Below are positions 37,901-45,823 of a DNA stretch of 64,000 nt, one piece after another. The translations under genes were made by a program, and so were the position numbers. Within the stretch, counting starts at the first letter, position 1, and each line of letters opens with the position of its first letter. Under the pieces are notes generated by a model. The model worked only from the letters and a program-made list of their open reading frames with translations. It did no database searches and was not told where the DNA came from. Source of the DNA: Clostridium paraputrificum (GTDB lineage: Bacteria; Bacillota; Clostridia; Clostridiales; Clostridiaceae); assembly GCF_900447045.1 (NCBI RefSeq), contig NZ_UAWH01000016.1, positions 240,028 through 304,027 of the forward strand. The letters are read 5' to 3'.

Positions 37901-40565
37901 AAATCAAGAAACAATCTCCTGGTTCAAATGCATTATGAGTTGTATCACGTAATGGATCTTCTACCCATGCATCATATGCCCATCTTAAGAATCCTGCTGT
38001 TTCACTTTTTCCAGCATTAATAATTGACCAATAGCTTTCTACTGGTGCACTTAATGAGAAATTTCCTGGTTGGTGCTCTGTACAAGAATATAAAGTTGTA
38101 CGTAATCCTAATTCATTACGATTTTCTAACAATTTTTCAAACTCTTTTGGATGTTTTGCAGCAGCTGTATCTCCAACATTTAAGTCATATACTCTAAGTG
38201 CTAAATCTGGCTTATCAACAAATCCATCCATTGCTCCAGCTGTCTTTAAAGATTTTCCATGAATATTTTTCACAGAGTCTACAATATCAAAAGCCGCATT
38301 ACTAAAGCCTCTTTCATCAATACCAATATACGATTCTTCAAACCACCCCATATTAGTTAAATGATCCACTAAATCTTGCAAAAAGTCTTTCCAAACCTTT
38401 GTATATCTAGCATCCCCAACCTTATATTTTTCATATACTAGCTTATCACCTTCCCAATAAGCAAAGCTATTATGCCATGGAGCAATACTATATAATACAA
38501 TTTTATCTCCAATTCCAAGCTCTTTATTAAATTTTACCCATTTATCAAAATGAGTATAGTCATATTCAAACGTTCCATCTGCCTTCTTAGTCCACTTTAT
38601 CATTGATGGATAATGCACATCATTTTTACTATATGTCTGCGCATTCCATGCATCTTCTACAATTGATGTTGTAATAGCATGTCCACCAATTTCTTTGTAT
38701 TTTAACATACTTGATTTCATTATTTCTAAATGCTTTTCTGAAAATGGTTCTACATTATAGTACTCTGCACTACTATATGGATATTGCCATAATTCAATAT
38801 CAAATCCATTTTCAAACTCTTTTGCATCAGGAAGTTCTGCATCTTGTACATTTAATGTATAAGTAAATTCTAATGGTTCTTTAATTCCATCTGCAGTTAC
38901 TTTTAATTTTCCAGTATATGTTCCTGGTTCTGTTCCTTTTGGTACATTAACTTCAACCCAAACATTTTGTAATTTATTAAATCCAATTTCTATTGGTGTT
39001 GTTTGGTATAACACATCATTAGATTCACTACGATTTGTTTCAGTTTCTGCTGGTACCTCACGATTTTTATCACCATATCCTAAATATTCACCATTATACG
39101 CTTTTACAGACTTAATAAATGTAGCTTTTATATTATCTGATTTTAAAACCTTTTCACCATTTTTAAAATCACTAACTGAAATACTTACATTACTTAATTT
39201 GCTGTCTTTTGAATATAATGATATTTCACTAATTGCCTTATCATTTTTCCATGCTGTAAGAGTTGCAGATGTAGTTCCTAGTTTCTTAACCTCTTCATAG
39301 CGATCTTGTGTATACTGAGTATTTACATCAACAATACTTCCTCCAATTCCTGGAACAGCTTTCTTTACATTTACTGTTATTTCTTTCTTAATATTTGCTT
39401 TTTCACTAGATACAGTTATTTTTGCAGTTCCTTCTTTTACAGCTGTAATAACACCTTTACTGTTAACTGTAGCAATATCTTTATTTTGGCTTTCAAAAAC
39501 TATATCATTTACTGTTACATACTCTGGTGTTAATGTATACTCTATTTTTTGAGTTGCTCCCTCTGACATTTCATAGCTTTTTTCTGCTAATATAATATCT
39601 TTTATAACATAAGGAGCATGAGAAACCTCTGCATATGCTACTTGATTAACATAGTTACTGCTACCTGAATTCTTTTTAGTTTGCATAACAGCTTTTAATG
39701 TATGATTTCCTTCTTCTAAACCACTAATTTTATATACAGATTGTGCTTGTGTTCTAGTAGAATTATAAAGATCTACTTCTTTGTCGTATTTACCATCTAT
39801 AGTAAATTTCACAATCCCATGGTTATGATTTTTATTAGCAAATATCTCAATTCCATTTCCATAGAATGGGATCTCATAGTAACATTCTTCTGCCTTAGAT
39901 ACATCACCTTTTGTATCTATATACGCTTCGCTGCTAGAAAAACTCCACTTAAAACCATTTGGATTATTATAAGTAAACTTATTTGTTGTTCCTTCTACTT
40001 TAGTAGGTATTATTTTCTCTATTTGATTATCAGGATTATCTTGAGATGCTCCAATTACTTTTGCATAACTCACCTGTAAACCTTTACCATTTTCTGCTAA
40101 AGTAACCTTTACTGTATGCCTTCCTTTTGTTAGTCCTGTCTTACTATATAATTTTGTTGGTGTATCCGCTTCACCTTCAATTTTTACCTTCTCTATTTGA
40201 CCATTATCTAACTGGAACATGTTGTAGTCATCACTTTTTACACCCCATAACTCTACTCCAGTCCCCTCAAAGGTAAATGTATAAGTATGCTTTGCAGCCT
40301 CTTTAGAATCATTATTCCATACCCAGTGCTGTGTCTGCGCATACTCTTCACCTTTAATTGATGATTTCTTATCTGATGCCCATCCATTTTTTCCGCTAGT
40401 ATCTGTTTCTTCAGTATACGTAAAATAATGTACACCAGTTGTCACAGTATCATCAACAAGCATTTCATTCTCTGCAGCAAATATATATTGTATATTTACT
40501 GGCATTATGCTCATGATAAACGTAACAAGTAATCCAATTGAAATCTTAAAAAATCTCTTTCTCAT
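34950..40565 (-). CDS. Large wall-anchored glycosidase: GH123-like plus sialidase-like domains
   Basis: A 1,871-residue exported protein. Order: signal peptide (1-31), two related beta-sandwich repeats with VELWGVKSD and IEIFANKNH (35-318), Big2 (319-402), a DUF4091/GH123-like catalytic region (about 403-985) with the acidic pair in YIGIDERGFS (about 748), Big2 (987-1070), LamG-like fold (1075-1265), Big2 (1266-1350), a sialidase-superfamily propeller (1358-1740) with Asp-boxes SDDNGETW (about 1413 and 1475) and SDDEGNSW (about 1597), FIVAR (1747-1815), and a C-terminal VKTGD, membrane helix and KRKRR tail. The sorting motif lacks the leucine-proline of LPXTG. No FRIP motif is visible, so true sialidase activity is uncertain. 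It likely cleaves host glycans at the cell surface. It has its own promoter region after a terminator, yet sits with the sulfatase-PTS genes. Confidence 0.85.
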   Translation of the reverse strand: MRKRFFKISIGLLVTFIMSIMPVNIQYIFAAENEMLVDDTVTTGVHYFTYTEETDTSGKNGWASDKKSSIKGEEYAQTQHWVWNNDSKEAAKHTYTFTFEGTGVELWGVKSDDYNMFQLDNGQIEKVKIEGEADTPTKLYSKTGLTKGRHTVKVTLAENGKGLQVSYAKVIGASQDNPDNQIEKIIPTKVEGTTNKFTYNNPNGFKWSFSSSEAYIDTKGDVSKAEECYYEIPFYGNGIEIFANKNHNHGIVKFTIDGKYDKEVDLYNSTRTQAQSVYKISGLEEGNHTLKAVMQTKKNSGSSNYVNQVAYAEVSHAPYVIKDIILAEKSYEMSEGATQKIEYTLTPEYVTVNDIVFESQNKDIATVNSKGVITAVKEGTAKITVSSEKANIKKEITVNVKKAVPGIGGSIVDVNTQYTQDRYEEVKKLGTTSATLTAWKNDKAISEISLYSKDSKLSNVSISVSDFKNGEKVLKSDNIKATFIKSVKAYNGEYLGYGDKNREVPAETETNRSESNDVLYQTTPIEIGFNKLQNVWVEVNVPKGTEPGTYTGKLKVTADGIKEPLEFTYTLNVQDAELPDAKEFENGFDIELWQYPYSSAEYYNVEPFSEKHLEIMKSSMLKYKEIGGHAITTSIVEDAWNAQTYSKNDVHYPSMIKWTKKADGTFEYDYTHFDKWVKFNKELGIGDKIVLYSIAPWHNSFAYWEGDKLVYEKYKVGDARYTKVWKDFLQDLVDHLTNMGWFEESYIGIDERGFSNAAFDIVDSVKNIHGKSLKTAGAMDGFVDKPDLALRVYDLNVGDTAAAKHPKEFEKLLENRNELGLRTTLYSCTEHQPGNFSLSAPVESYWSIINAGKSETAGFLRWAYDAWVEDPLRDTTHNAFEPGDCFLIYPDEKDAENPTSKSSVRLEIMAKGVRDVNKLLIMEKEVASLESEIDALYGNITITPVTSRSYLSEDKVNQLSQEVEKFTEGINKLTERYINLKENGANEVESVTIDGNEKEIMLGSTVQLKAVVKPDNLLNNRVTWTSSNEGIASVNDKGVVTANKLGSVTITAISVQDESKKATIKVTVSPVTIDKSAQVSYYSFDKDKDGKVVDEWGSRNGINEGTIAKGKSNNALKVTEDGKSVTLEGDSQIAADDAWSIAYWVNTDAEFNKEISVISDKDKAFAASLKMAENRDSGFRVGKGNGDVLTFQYDFKPDNWYHIAWTQSKTDGLSMYINGQLIQKNDWTKKNTVKFPMDIIGSTGFTGLIDEVKVYNKVLNPSEIASTMLVKGLNITENYKRLYIGETYTVETNLLSDNEDKTITYTSSNPNIASVDENGVVTAKERGLTTIIVENKAGGYKEEVTIEVSKKLTISNTLETYELPVNRLTDIERSPGGDRQYLGQPDMVRTSTGRLITAYPKGHGKGPIIMQISDDNGETWTENNNIPSSWIGSQETPTLYVLPLGNGKERIMMITACPGWGTDSNGNKTGWNTSYSDDNGETWTEYKHWYSNHENGKENNVIVGMASLVQLKDESGNYIQKWMGVYHDYDYVNYKTYLTFNENGEEQWSEPEPYLSDYRNIESTYKMCEIGMFRSPDGKRIVGLARSQSHNNPATMIYSDDEGNSWSKPMDLPGSLAGERHKAAYDPISGRLVISFREIQYDLNGNNTFDGDADWTAGEWVAWVGTYEDLMEQRDGQYRIEICKDYSKSAKSGDTGYAGVVVLDDGTFIMDSYGHWDEEFSNNWTGGVTTDLCYIKQAKFKLSEIDNMAGLIDRSELEELIDKVSGLNKDEYTPESWSDFEIALNKAINVKDNVESTQDEIDEAKEKLSKSFDNLKKNKTDTGGSEDTSDNDVDDSNSVKTGDTTNTAMLYLVALMSLSVMFIFKRKRRSI

Positions 40566-40757
40566 AATTTCTCCTTTCTTTTAAAGTATATAAATTTGAT
40601 TGTAATTTACTACATCCCTCCTTTTATATAAAATTTCCCCTTTCTACAAATAATAGATTTTAATTAAATAAAACCTATCCCATTATTTACAATTATCTCA
40701 TTCCACACTTTAGTAATCTTTACAATTTTTATTATTGATTTTATACATTTTAACTTT

Positions 40758-40787
40758 AAAAAAAGAAATCCAGCAACGCTGGATTTC
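40758..40787 (-). terminator. Terminator after the TauE/SafE gene
   Basis: Perfect arms GAAATCCAGC (40765-40774) and GCTGGATTTC (40778-40787), then seven Ts on the minus strand. The remaining bases up to 40565 are AT-rich and carry the leader of the large enzyme gene; no clear promoter was identified. Confidence 0.88.
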
Positions 40788-40825
40788 CACCTTTTTCATG
40801 CATAAAATAGCTTTTGTAATAAGAA

Positions 40826-41617
40826 TTAATACAAAATATACTTTATAATATTAAATATATTTATAAAGTTAAGCATAAAAAGCACTATCATAAAGAATTT
40901 CTCTGTTTTGCAATCATCCATTTTTTTAGCAATATTACTTCCAGCCATTGCCCCAATAACTCCTCCAATACACATTAAAATTAGAAATATAAAATCAAAT
41001 TTTGTTATATCCCATGTCAATAATGTAGTTACTAAACTCGTAACTTGAGAAAAGAAAATTATAAATAATGAATTTATAGTGGACTCTTTTGCACTCATAG
41101 ATAAAAAATAATATAATACCGCAATATTTAAAGGACCACCACCAATCCCTAAAAAGGAAGATATTATCCCTAAACTAAGTCCAATTAAAATACAAATATC
41201 TCTATTATTTATCTTTAAAGTTCTAATGCTACTTTTATTTTTCATATAAAAGATTATTACAACATTTATAATTAATAATATTATAGATTGAATCACTCCA
41301 ATTATATTCTCACTAAATATATTATCCCTTATAATATCAAATAGTGCTTTTCCTATTGCTCCACCTAAAGCAGAACCTAATGCTAGATAAATTGTAACAC
41401 TATAATTAATATTTATCCCGCTTTCATTTTTCTTATTTCTTATTAATGAAGTTATAGTCATTGCTAAAACAGTACAGCCAGATAAAAAGCTTATAGTAGA
41501 TACACTCATGACACCTATAGAATCTAATATAGGCTTAATTATAACTCCTCCACCTATTCCACTAATAGCTCCAACTAAAGATGACACTAAAGCAACAAAA
41601 AAATGAATTATTTTCAT
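40826..41617 (-). CDS. TauE/SafE (TSUP) family anion permease
   Basis: A 263-residue protein with about eight membrane segments. The two-fold repeat signatures SSLVGAISGIGGGVIIKP and GIISSFLGIGGGPLNIAVL are diagnostic of TSUP proteins, which move sulfite, sulfoacetate or other sulfur-containing anions. Next to a sulfatase gene, export of sulfate or a sulfonated product is a reasonable inference. It starts 92 bases after the sulfatase gene stop, after a partial terminator. Confidence 0.88.
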   Translation of the reverse strand: MKIIHFFVALVSSLVGAISGIGGGVIIKPILDSIGVMSVSTISFLSGCTVLAMTITSLIRNKKNESGININYSVTIYLALGSALGGAIGKALFDIIRDNIFSENIIGVIQSIILLIINVVIIFYMKNKSSIRTLKINNRDICILIGLSLGIISSFLGIGGGPLNIAVLYYFLSMSAKESTINSLFIIFFSQVTSLVTTLLTWDITKFDFIFLILMCIGGVIGAMAGSNIAKKMDDCKTEKFFMIVLFMLNFINIFNIIKYILY

Positions 41618-41670
41618 TTATATCCTCCTAAGTTTGTAAATAAAATTTTTATACATTCTCAACCACAAAT

Positions 41671-41699
41671 AAAGGAGTATAGTAAATTCATACTCCTTT
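41671..41699 (-). terminator. Hairpin between sulfatase and TauE genes
   Basis: Arms AAAGGAGTAT (41671-41680) and ATACTCCTTT (41690-41699) with a poor U-run (TTTATTTG); probably partial termination so that TauE is expressed at lower level. Confidence 0.5.
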
Positions 41700-41708
41700 T
41701 AATTGATT

Positions 41709-43070
41709 TTATCTACCTAAACTTACATAATCATTCTCGTCTTTAGAACTCGCTTGTTTACATTCCTTCTTGTTAACTTTCCACTTCTTTTTTATTGGAA
41801 TTTCACCTTGTAAAATAATATCCTCAGTAGCATTAAGATGATTTTCTAGCTTTTCTGCTAAAGCATTCTTAATTTCTGATAGCTCCTCATTATCAATAAG
41901 GTTATTTCTTTCTCCAATGTCATAATATAAGTCATATAATGCTTCTTTATACTTAACTTGCTTATCCAAATCATTTCTTAATAGATAATCCTTCGAAAGC
42001 GATTCATCTATGTTAGATTGATTTATTTTTAAATACTCTTCATCATAGTATCTTATATATTTATATCTTTTTGTCCTTATACAACGGATTGGTTCATATG
42101 AAGTATGAAAACTTACTTCTGCAAATATCTCGTCTCTGGTTGGGGCCATTGTATCCTCAAATGACTTAACAAATGATTTTCCTTCTAGATATTCTGGTTT
42201 TTCTAATCCTAACAAATCACATATTGTAGGAAATACATCAATATGTGAAACTAAGTTATCAACAACTTGCCCTTTAGTTTTAGAATTTGGAACTCTCATT
42301 ATTAAACTTACTGCTATTCCACTATCAAATAGGGTACATTTACTAAATGGATTTGCTAATCCATGGTCAGTCGTAAATAGAATTATTGTATCTTCATATA
42401 ATCCATTATTTTTCAAGCTTTGTATTACCTCTTCAAAGCATCTATCTGCACTCTTTGCACTAGTCATATAACGAGCCTGATCTCTTCTAGTTTCAGGATT
42501 GTTAGGTATAGGGTATGGAGGATTTACCATATTCTCATTAATATCTTTATCAATAACATCTGGATATCTTCTATGGGTTGCATACATTCCATAAGAAAGA
42601 AAGAATGGCTCCTTCTTATCATAATTATCTAACCACTTAGTTACTTCATGTGCATTTTTACTATCCCAAATTGTTAGATCTTCCTGCCTATAATTGCTGT
42701 TATCACAAGTTAAATTTTCCTTATATCCAATCATTTTAGCTCCAGATTCGTGATCCAAATACCAACCTGCTTCATGTTGAATTCCAGATAATACTGTACG
42801 ATATCCATGATTATTTAAAAAATTAACTAAATGCTTACTGTAATCTATGGAAAATCCTCGTTGTGCAAGACCTAACATACCACTTTGATGTGGATATGTA
42901 CTTGTAAGCAATGCTGCTCTCGATGGAGAGCATGTAGGGGATGCACAATAACTTTGAGTAAACAAAGTAGCATCCTCTGCAAATTTTTTTATATTTGGTG
43001 TAGGTACATCATAACCATAGGGTGATAATATTCTCCCTGAATCATGTGTATGTATATATAAAATGTTCAT
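41709..43070 (-). CDS. Cytoplasmic Cys-type sulfatase
   Basis: A 453-residue sulfatase. The N-terminus MNILYIHTHDSGRIL is the metal site start, and CSPSRAALLTS in SPTCSPSR carries the cysteine that radical SAM maturases turn into formylglycine. FTTDHGLANPFSKC supplies further metal ligands. No signal peptide, so it must act on imported substrates, unlike secreted sulfatases. It is embedded among PTS genes, an NanE-like epimerase gene and a TauE permease gene, pointing to desulfation of a sugar taken up by the PTS. No maturase gene lies in the window; one elsewhere would be needed. Confidence 0.9.
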   Translation of the reverse strand: MNILYIHTHDSGRILSPYGYDVPTPNIKKFAEDATLFTQSYCASPTCSPSRAALLTSTYPHQSGMLGLAQRGFSIDYSKHLVNFLNNHGYRTVLSGIQHEAGWYLDHESGAKMIGYKENLTCDNSNYRQEDLTIWDSKNAHEVTKWLDNYDKKEPFFLSYGMYATHRRYPDVIDKDINENMVNPPYPIPNNPETRRDQARYMTSAKSADRCFEEVIQSLKNNGLYEDTIILFTTDHGLANPFSKCTLFDSGIAVSLIMRVPNSKTKGQVVDNLVSHIDVFPTICDLLGLEKPEYLEGKSFVKSFEDTMAPTRDEIFAEVSFHTSYEPIRCIRTKRYKYIRYYDEEYLKINQSNIDESLSKDYLLRNDLDKQVKYKEALYDLYYDIGERNNLIDNEELSEIKNALAEKLENHLNATEDIILQGEIPIKKKWKVNKKECKQASSKDENDYVSLGR

Positions 43071-43089
43071 TTTTTTGCTCCTTCCACTA

Positions 43090-43629
43090 TTACATATTTA
43101 CTTCTACTTTTAGATTTAGATATTTATCATATAATGTAGCTCCTCCTTTGTTAAAAAGAAACATGAAACCACAAAAAATACTTAATCCATTAACTATTAT
43201 TTGAACACTTCCAAAAAAGTTACTAACACTTAAATTTAAAAAATCTATTAAATTTAAATGATTAGGATTTAATATTCCTCCTAATAGGAAAATCACTAAT
43301 CCTTGTCTTACAAATATTTTAAGATGAGAAACTGAATTGTTATCTTTACTAGTAAGTTCTAAATGCATAATTGTTTTACCTATAGTTCTTCCTTTATTAA
43401 ATAATGGTACAACTACTATTGCTACTATAGATACAAAAATAGCTATAATATCATACAATAATCTAAAATCCTTCGGTAACTCATTTAAAACTATGTAGTT
43501 TATACCAAGTCTAATGTTGATTGCATAAAATGATACTACACTTGTCGTTAAAATAATTATTAAACAATCTATTATATAGGCAATTATTCTTGTAAACTTA
43601 CTTTTCTTTGCATTTAATACCTTACTCAT
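43090..43629 (-). CDS. RDD-family membrane protein
   Basis: A 179-residue protein with four or so hydrophobic segments. The start region FTRIIAYIIDCLIIILTT and NKGRTIGKTIMHLEL match the RDD family, with its arginine and aspartate pair. Function is poorly known; some members are ion antiporters. Located between EIIA and sulfatase genes with 12 and 19 base gaps, so it belongs to the operon. Confidence 0.8.
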   Translation of the reverse strand: MSKVLNAKKSKFTRIIAYIIDCLIIILTTSVVSFYAINIRLGINYIVLNELPKDFRLLYDIIAIFVSIVAIVVVPLFNKGRTIGKTIMHLELTSKDNNSVSHLKIFVRQGLVIFLLGGILNPNHLNLIDFLNLSVSNFFGSVQIIVNGLSIFCGFMFLFNKGGATLYDKYLNLKVEVNM

Positions 43630-43641
43630 CTTAAAATCCTC

Positions 43642-44112
43642 CTACTTTACTTCTACAATCTCTTTTTCACCACATTGAACAATCTGATTTTCCTTTAATA
43701 TCTTAAAGTCAACATTCTCTTGAGCTAGCACAATAACATCACAAGAAGATACCCTGTCTTTTATTCCTTCAAAGTCAACCTCCATTAATAAATCGCCTTT
43801 CTTAACAGTTTGACCTACTTCACAGAATGACTTAAAACCTTCTCCCTTAAGTCTTACTGTATCCAATCCAATATGAATTAAAATATCTGGACCATCTTCA
43901 TTTTCAATAGCTATTGCATGAAGTGTTTTAAAAACTAAAGTTACCTTCCCATCTATTGGAGATACTATCTTAGTATCCATTGGTTCTATAGCAAAACCAT
44001 CTCCTAAATCTCTATTTACAATTACTTCATCTTCTACATTATCTAAACTCTTAAGCTTACCTTTAACAGGAGAAACAAACTTAAGCTTATCTTTTTTAAA
44101 TATTGAAAACAT
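43642..44112 (-). CDS. PTS EIIA, glucose/GlcNAc (Crr) type
   Basis: A 156-residue single-domain EIIA. Landmarks are SPVKGKLKSLD, VISPIDGKV-like segment VSPIDGKVTLVF, HAIAIE with the first histidine and DILIHIGLDTVRLKGEGF with the phosphorylated histidine. It relays phosphate from HPr to the EIIB domain of the neighbouring EIIBC. I start at ATG 44112 because GAGGAAATAGT precedes it; the frame from 44133 has no site. Confidence 0.92.
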   Translation of the reverse strand: MFSIFKKDKLKFVSPVKGKLKSLDNVEDEVIVNRDLGDGFAIEPMDTKIVSPIDGKVTLVFKTLHAIAIENEDGPDILIHIGLDTVRLKGEGFKSFCEVGQTVKKGDLLMEVDFEGIKDRVSSCDVIVLAQENVDFKILKENQIVQCGEKEIVEVK

Positions 44113-44199
44113 ACTATTTCCTCTTTTCATCATATATAAGGCAAGAATAAACTAGCTATATATAATACTTGCTATCTTATCCATGCCTTTTTTAATATC

Positions 44200-45786
44200 C
44201 TAATTATTTAATGATTCAAGATATTCATCTATTTCTACACGAACTATATTAACTGACGGTCCATAAATAACTTGAAGATTCTTTCCTCTTACTAATGTAT
44301 TATGGGCACCTGTTTCTTTTAATGAATCTAAGTTTACATCAGCAATTTTCTTTATGTTAACTCTAAGCCTAGTTGCACAGTTATCTATATCTTCTATATT
44401 CTTAATTCCACCTAAAGCTTCAATAATAGCTTTTGCTTGTCCACTCTTGTAAGCAGTTTTTAATGATGATTCTGCTTCTTCATTATCATCTTCACGTCCT
44501 GGTGTTTTTGCATCTAATTTAGCTATTAAGAATCTATATATAAAATAACTAGCTATTGCAAATGGAATACCTAAAATTATTATCCATACAAATCCTGTCT
44601 TTGCATTACCTTGAAATACACCAAATAATAAAAATTCAATTAATCCTGCTGAGAATGTTGAACCAATTGTTACCCCTGTTACTGCGCAAGCTACGAAACC
44701 TAATGCAAATATCAATGCTTCAGCTATAAATAGTATTGGATTTGCAAATAATAGTGCAAATGAAATTGGCTCTGTAACACCTGTTATAAAACAAGTTAAT
44801 GCTAAAGATAATAAAAATCCAAGAGTTTTCTTACGTCTCTTCTTATCTGGAATTGCATGATACATCGCTAAACAAATAGCTGGCATTGTAAATAACATGT
44901 GTATATAACGTCCGCTGTTATAAAGTGCGATATTTCCGAAGAAATGTGTTGTGTTAGGATCTGCTAATTGAGCTAAGAATATATTTTGCCATCCTTCTAT
45001 CATTACTCCACCAACTTCAGCAACACCACCTGCCGCTGTAGTCCAGAACGGTAAATAGAATACGTGATGTAATCCGCAAACATATAAAGTTCTTAACATT
45101 AATCCATAAATAAAAGATCCAAATACACCTAATTGTGAAGCTAATTGACCAAATGCTGCTATTGCATTACCTATTGCTGGCCATACAAAGAACATGATAA
45201 CACCAAATATTCCACCAACTACTGTTGTAATTATAGGAACACTTCTTGAACCACCAAAGAATGATAAAACTTCAGGTAACTTTAACTTATAAAATCTATT
45301 GTGTACCCATGATGTATATAGACCTGCTAGTACACCACCAAAAACTCCCATCTGAAGTGTCATAATACCAAATTGAGCCCCTTGTCCAAGTGATTTTGGA
45401 TCTACCCCTTGCCCAGGTAGTTGATTAGTAACCTTTAATAAAGCATTAATAGTAGTGATTAGTACAAAATAACCTACAACAGCTGCTAAGCCTGCTGTTC
45501 CCTTATCAGTCTTAGCCAGACCTACTGCTATACCTACTGCAAATATAAGTGGTAGTGCATCGAATACACTTTTACCAATAGCATTTAGAATTTGCAGAAA
45601 AGCTTGTAACCCTGTGTTTGCAAGTATTGGATATGCTTCAAGAACAGAAGCATTGGTCAAGGCAGCTGCTACTCCTAAAAATAAACCTGTAACTGGTAAA
45701 ATTGCAATTGGTAGTAATATTGCCTTACCTAATTTTTGCGCTAGTCCAAAAGATTTGTTTACTAAACTATTCTCTTTGATACTCAT
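44200..45786 (-). CDS. PTS EIIBC, glucose/N-acetylglucosamine superfamily
   Basis: A 528-residue transporter: EIIC (about 15-420) with SFFGGSRSVPIIT, LHHVFYLPFW and GRYIHMLFTMPA, then EIIB (about 450-528) with the phosphocysteine in DNCATRLRV. The superfamily covers glucose, maltose, GlcNAc and related sugars; the exact substrate is not readable. Operon context (sulfatase, epimerase) suggests a modified amino sugar. It follows the DUF3604 gene by 37 bases and precedes EIIA. Confidence 0.92.
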   Translation of the reverse strand: MSIKENSLVNKSFGLAQKLGKAILLPIAILPVTGLFLGVAAALTNASVLEAYPILANTGLQAFLQILNAIGKSVFDALPLIFAVGIAVGLAKTDKGTAGLAAVVGYFVLITTINALLKVTNQLPGQGVDPKSLGQGAQFGIMTLQMGVFGGVLAGLYTSWVHNRFYKLKLPEVLSFFGGSRSVPIITTVVGGIFGVIMFFVWPAIGNAIAAFGQLASQLGVFGSFIYGLMLRTLYVCGLHHVFYLPFWTTAAGGVAEVGGVMIEGWQNIFLAQLADPNTTHFFGNIALYNSGRYIHMLFTMPAICLAMYHAIPDKKRRKKTLGFLLSLALTCFITGVTEPISFALLFANPILFIAEALIFALGFVACAVTGVTIGSTFSAGLIEFLLFGVFQGNAKTGFVWIIILGIPFAIASYFIYRFLIAKLDAKTPGREDDNEEAESSLKTAYKSGQAKAIIEALGGIKNIEDIDNCATRLRVNIKKIADVNLDSLKETGAHNTLVRGKNLQVIYGPSVNIVRVEIDEYLESLNN

Positions 45787-45823
45787 AATGAACCTCCTAA
45801 GTAATTTTATAAAAATTAATATT

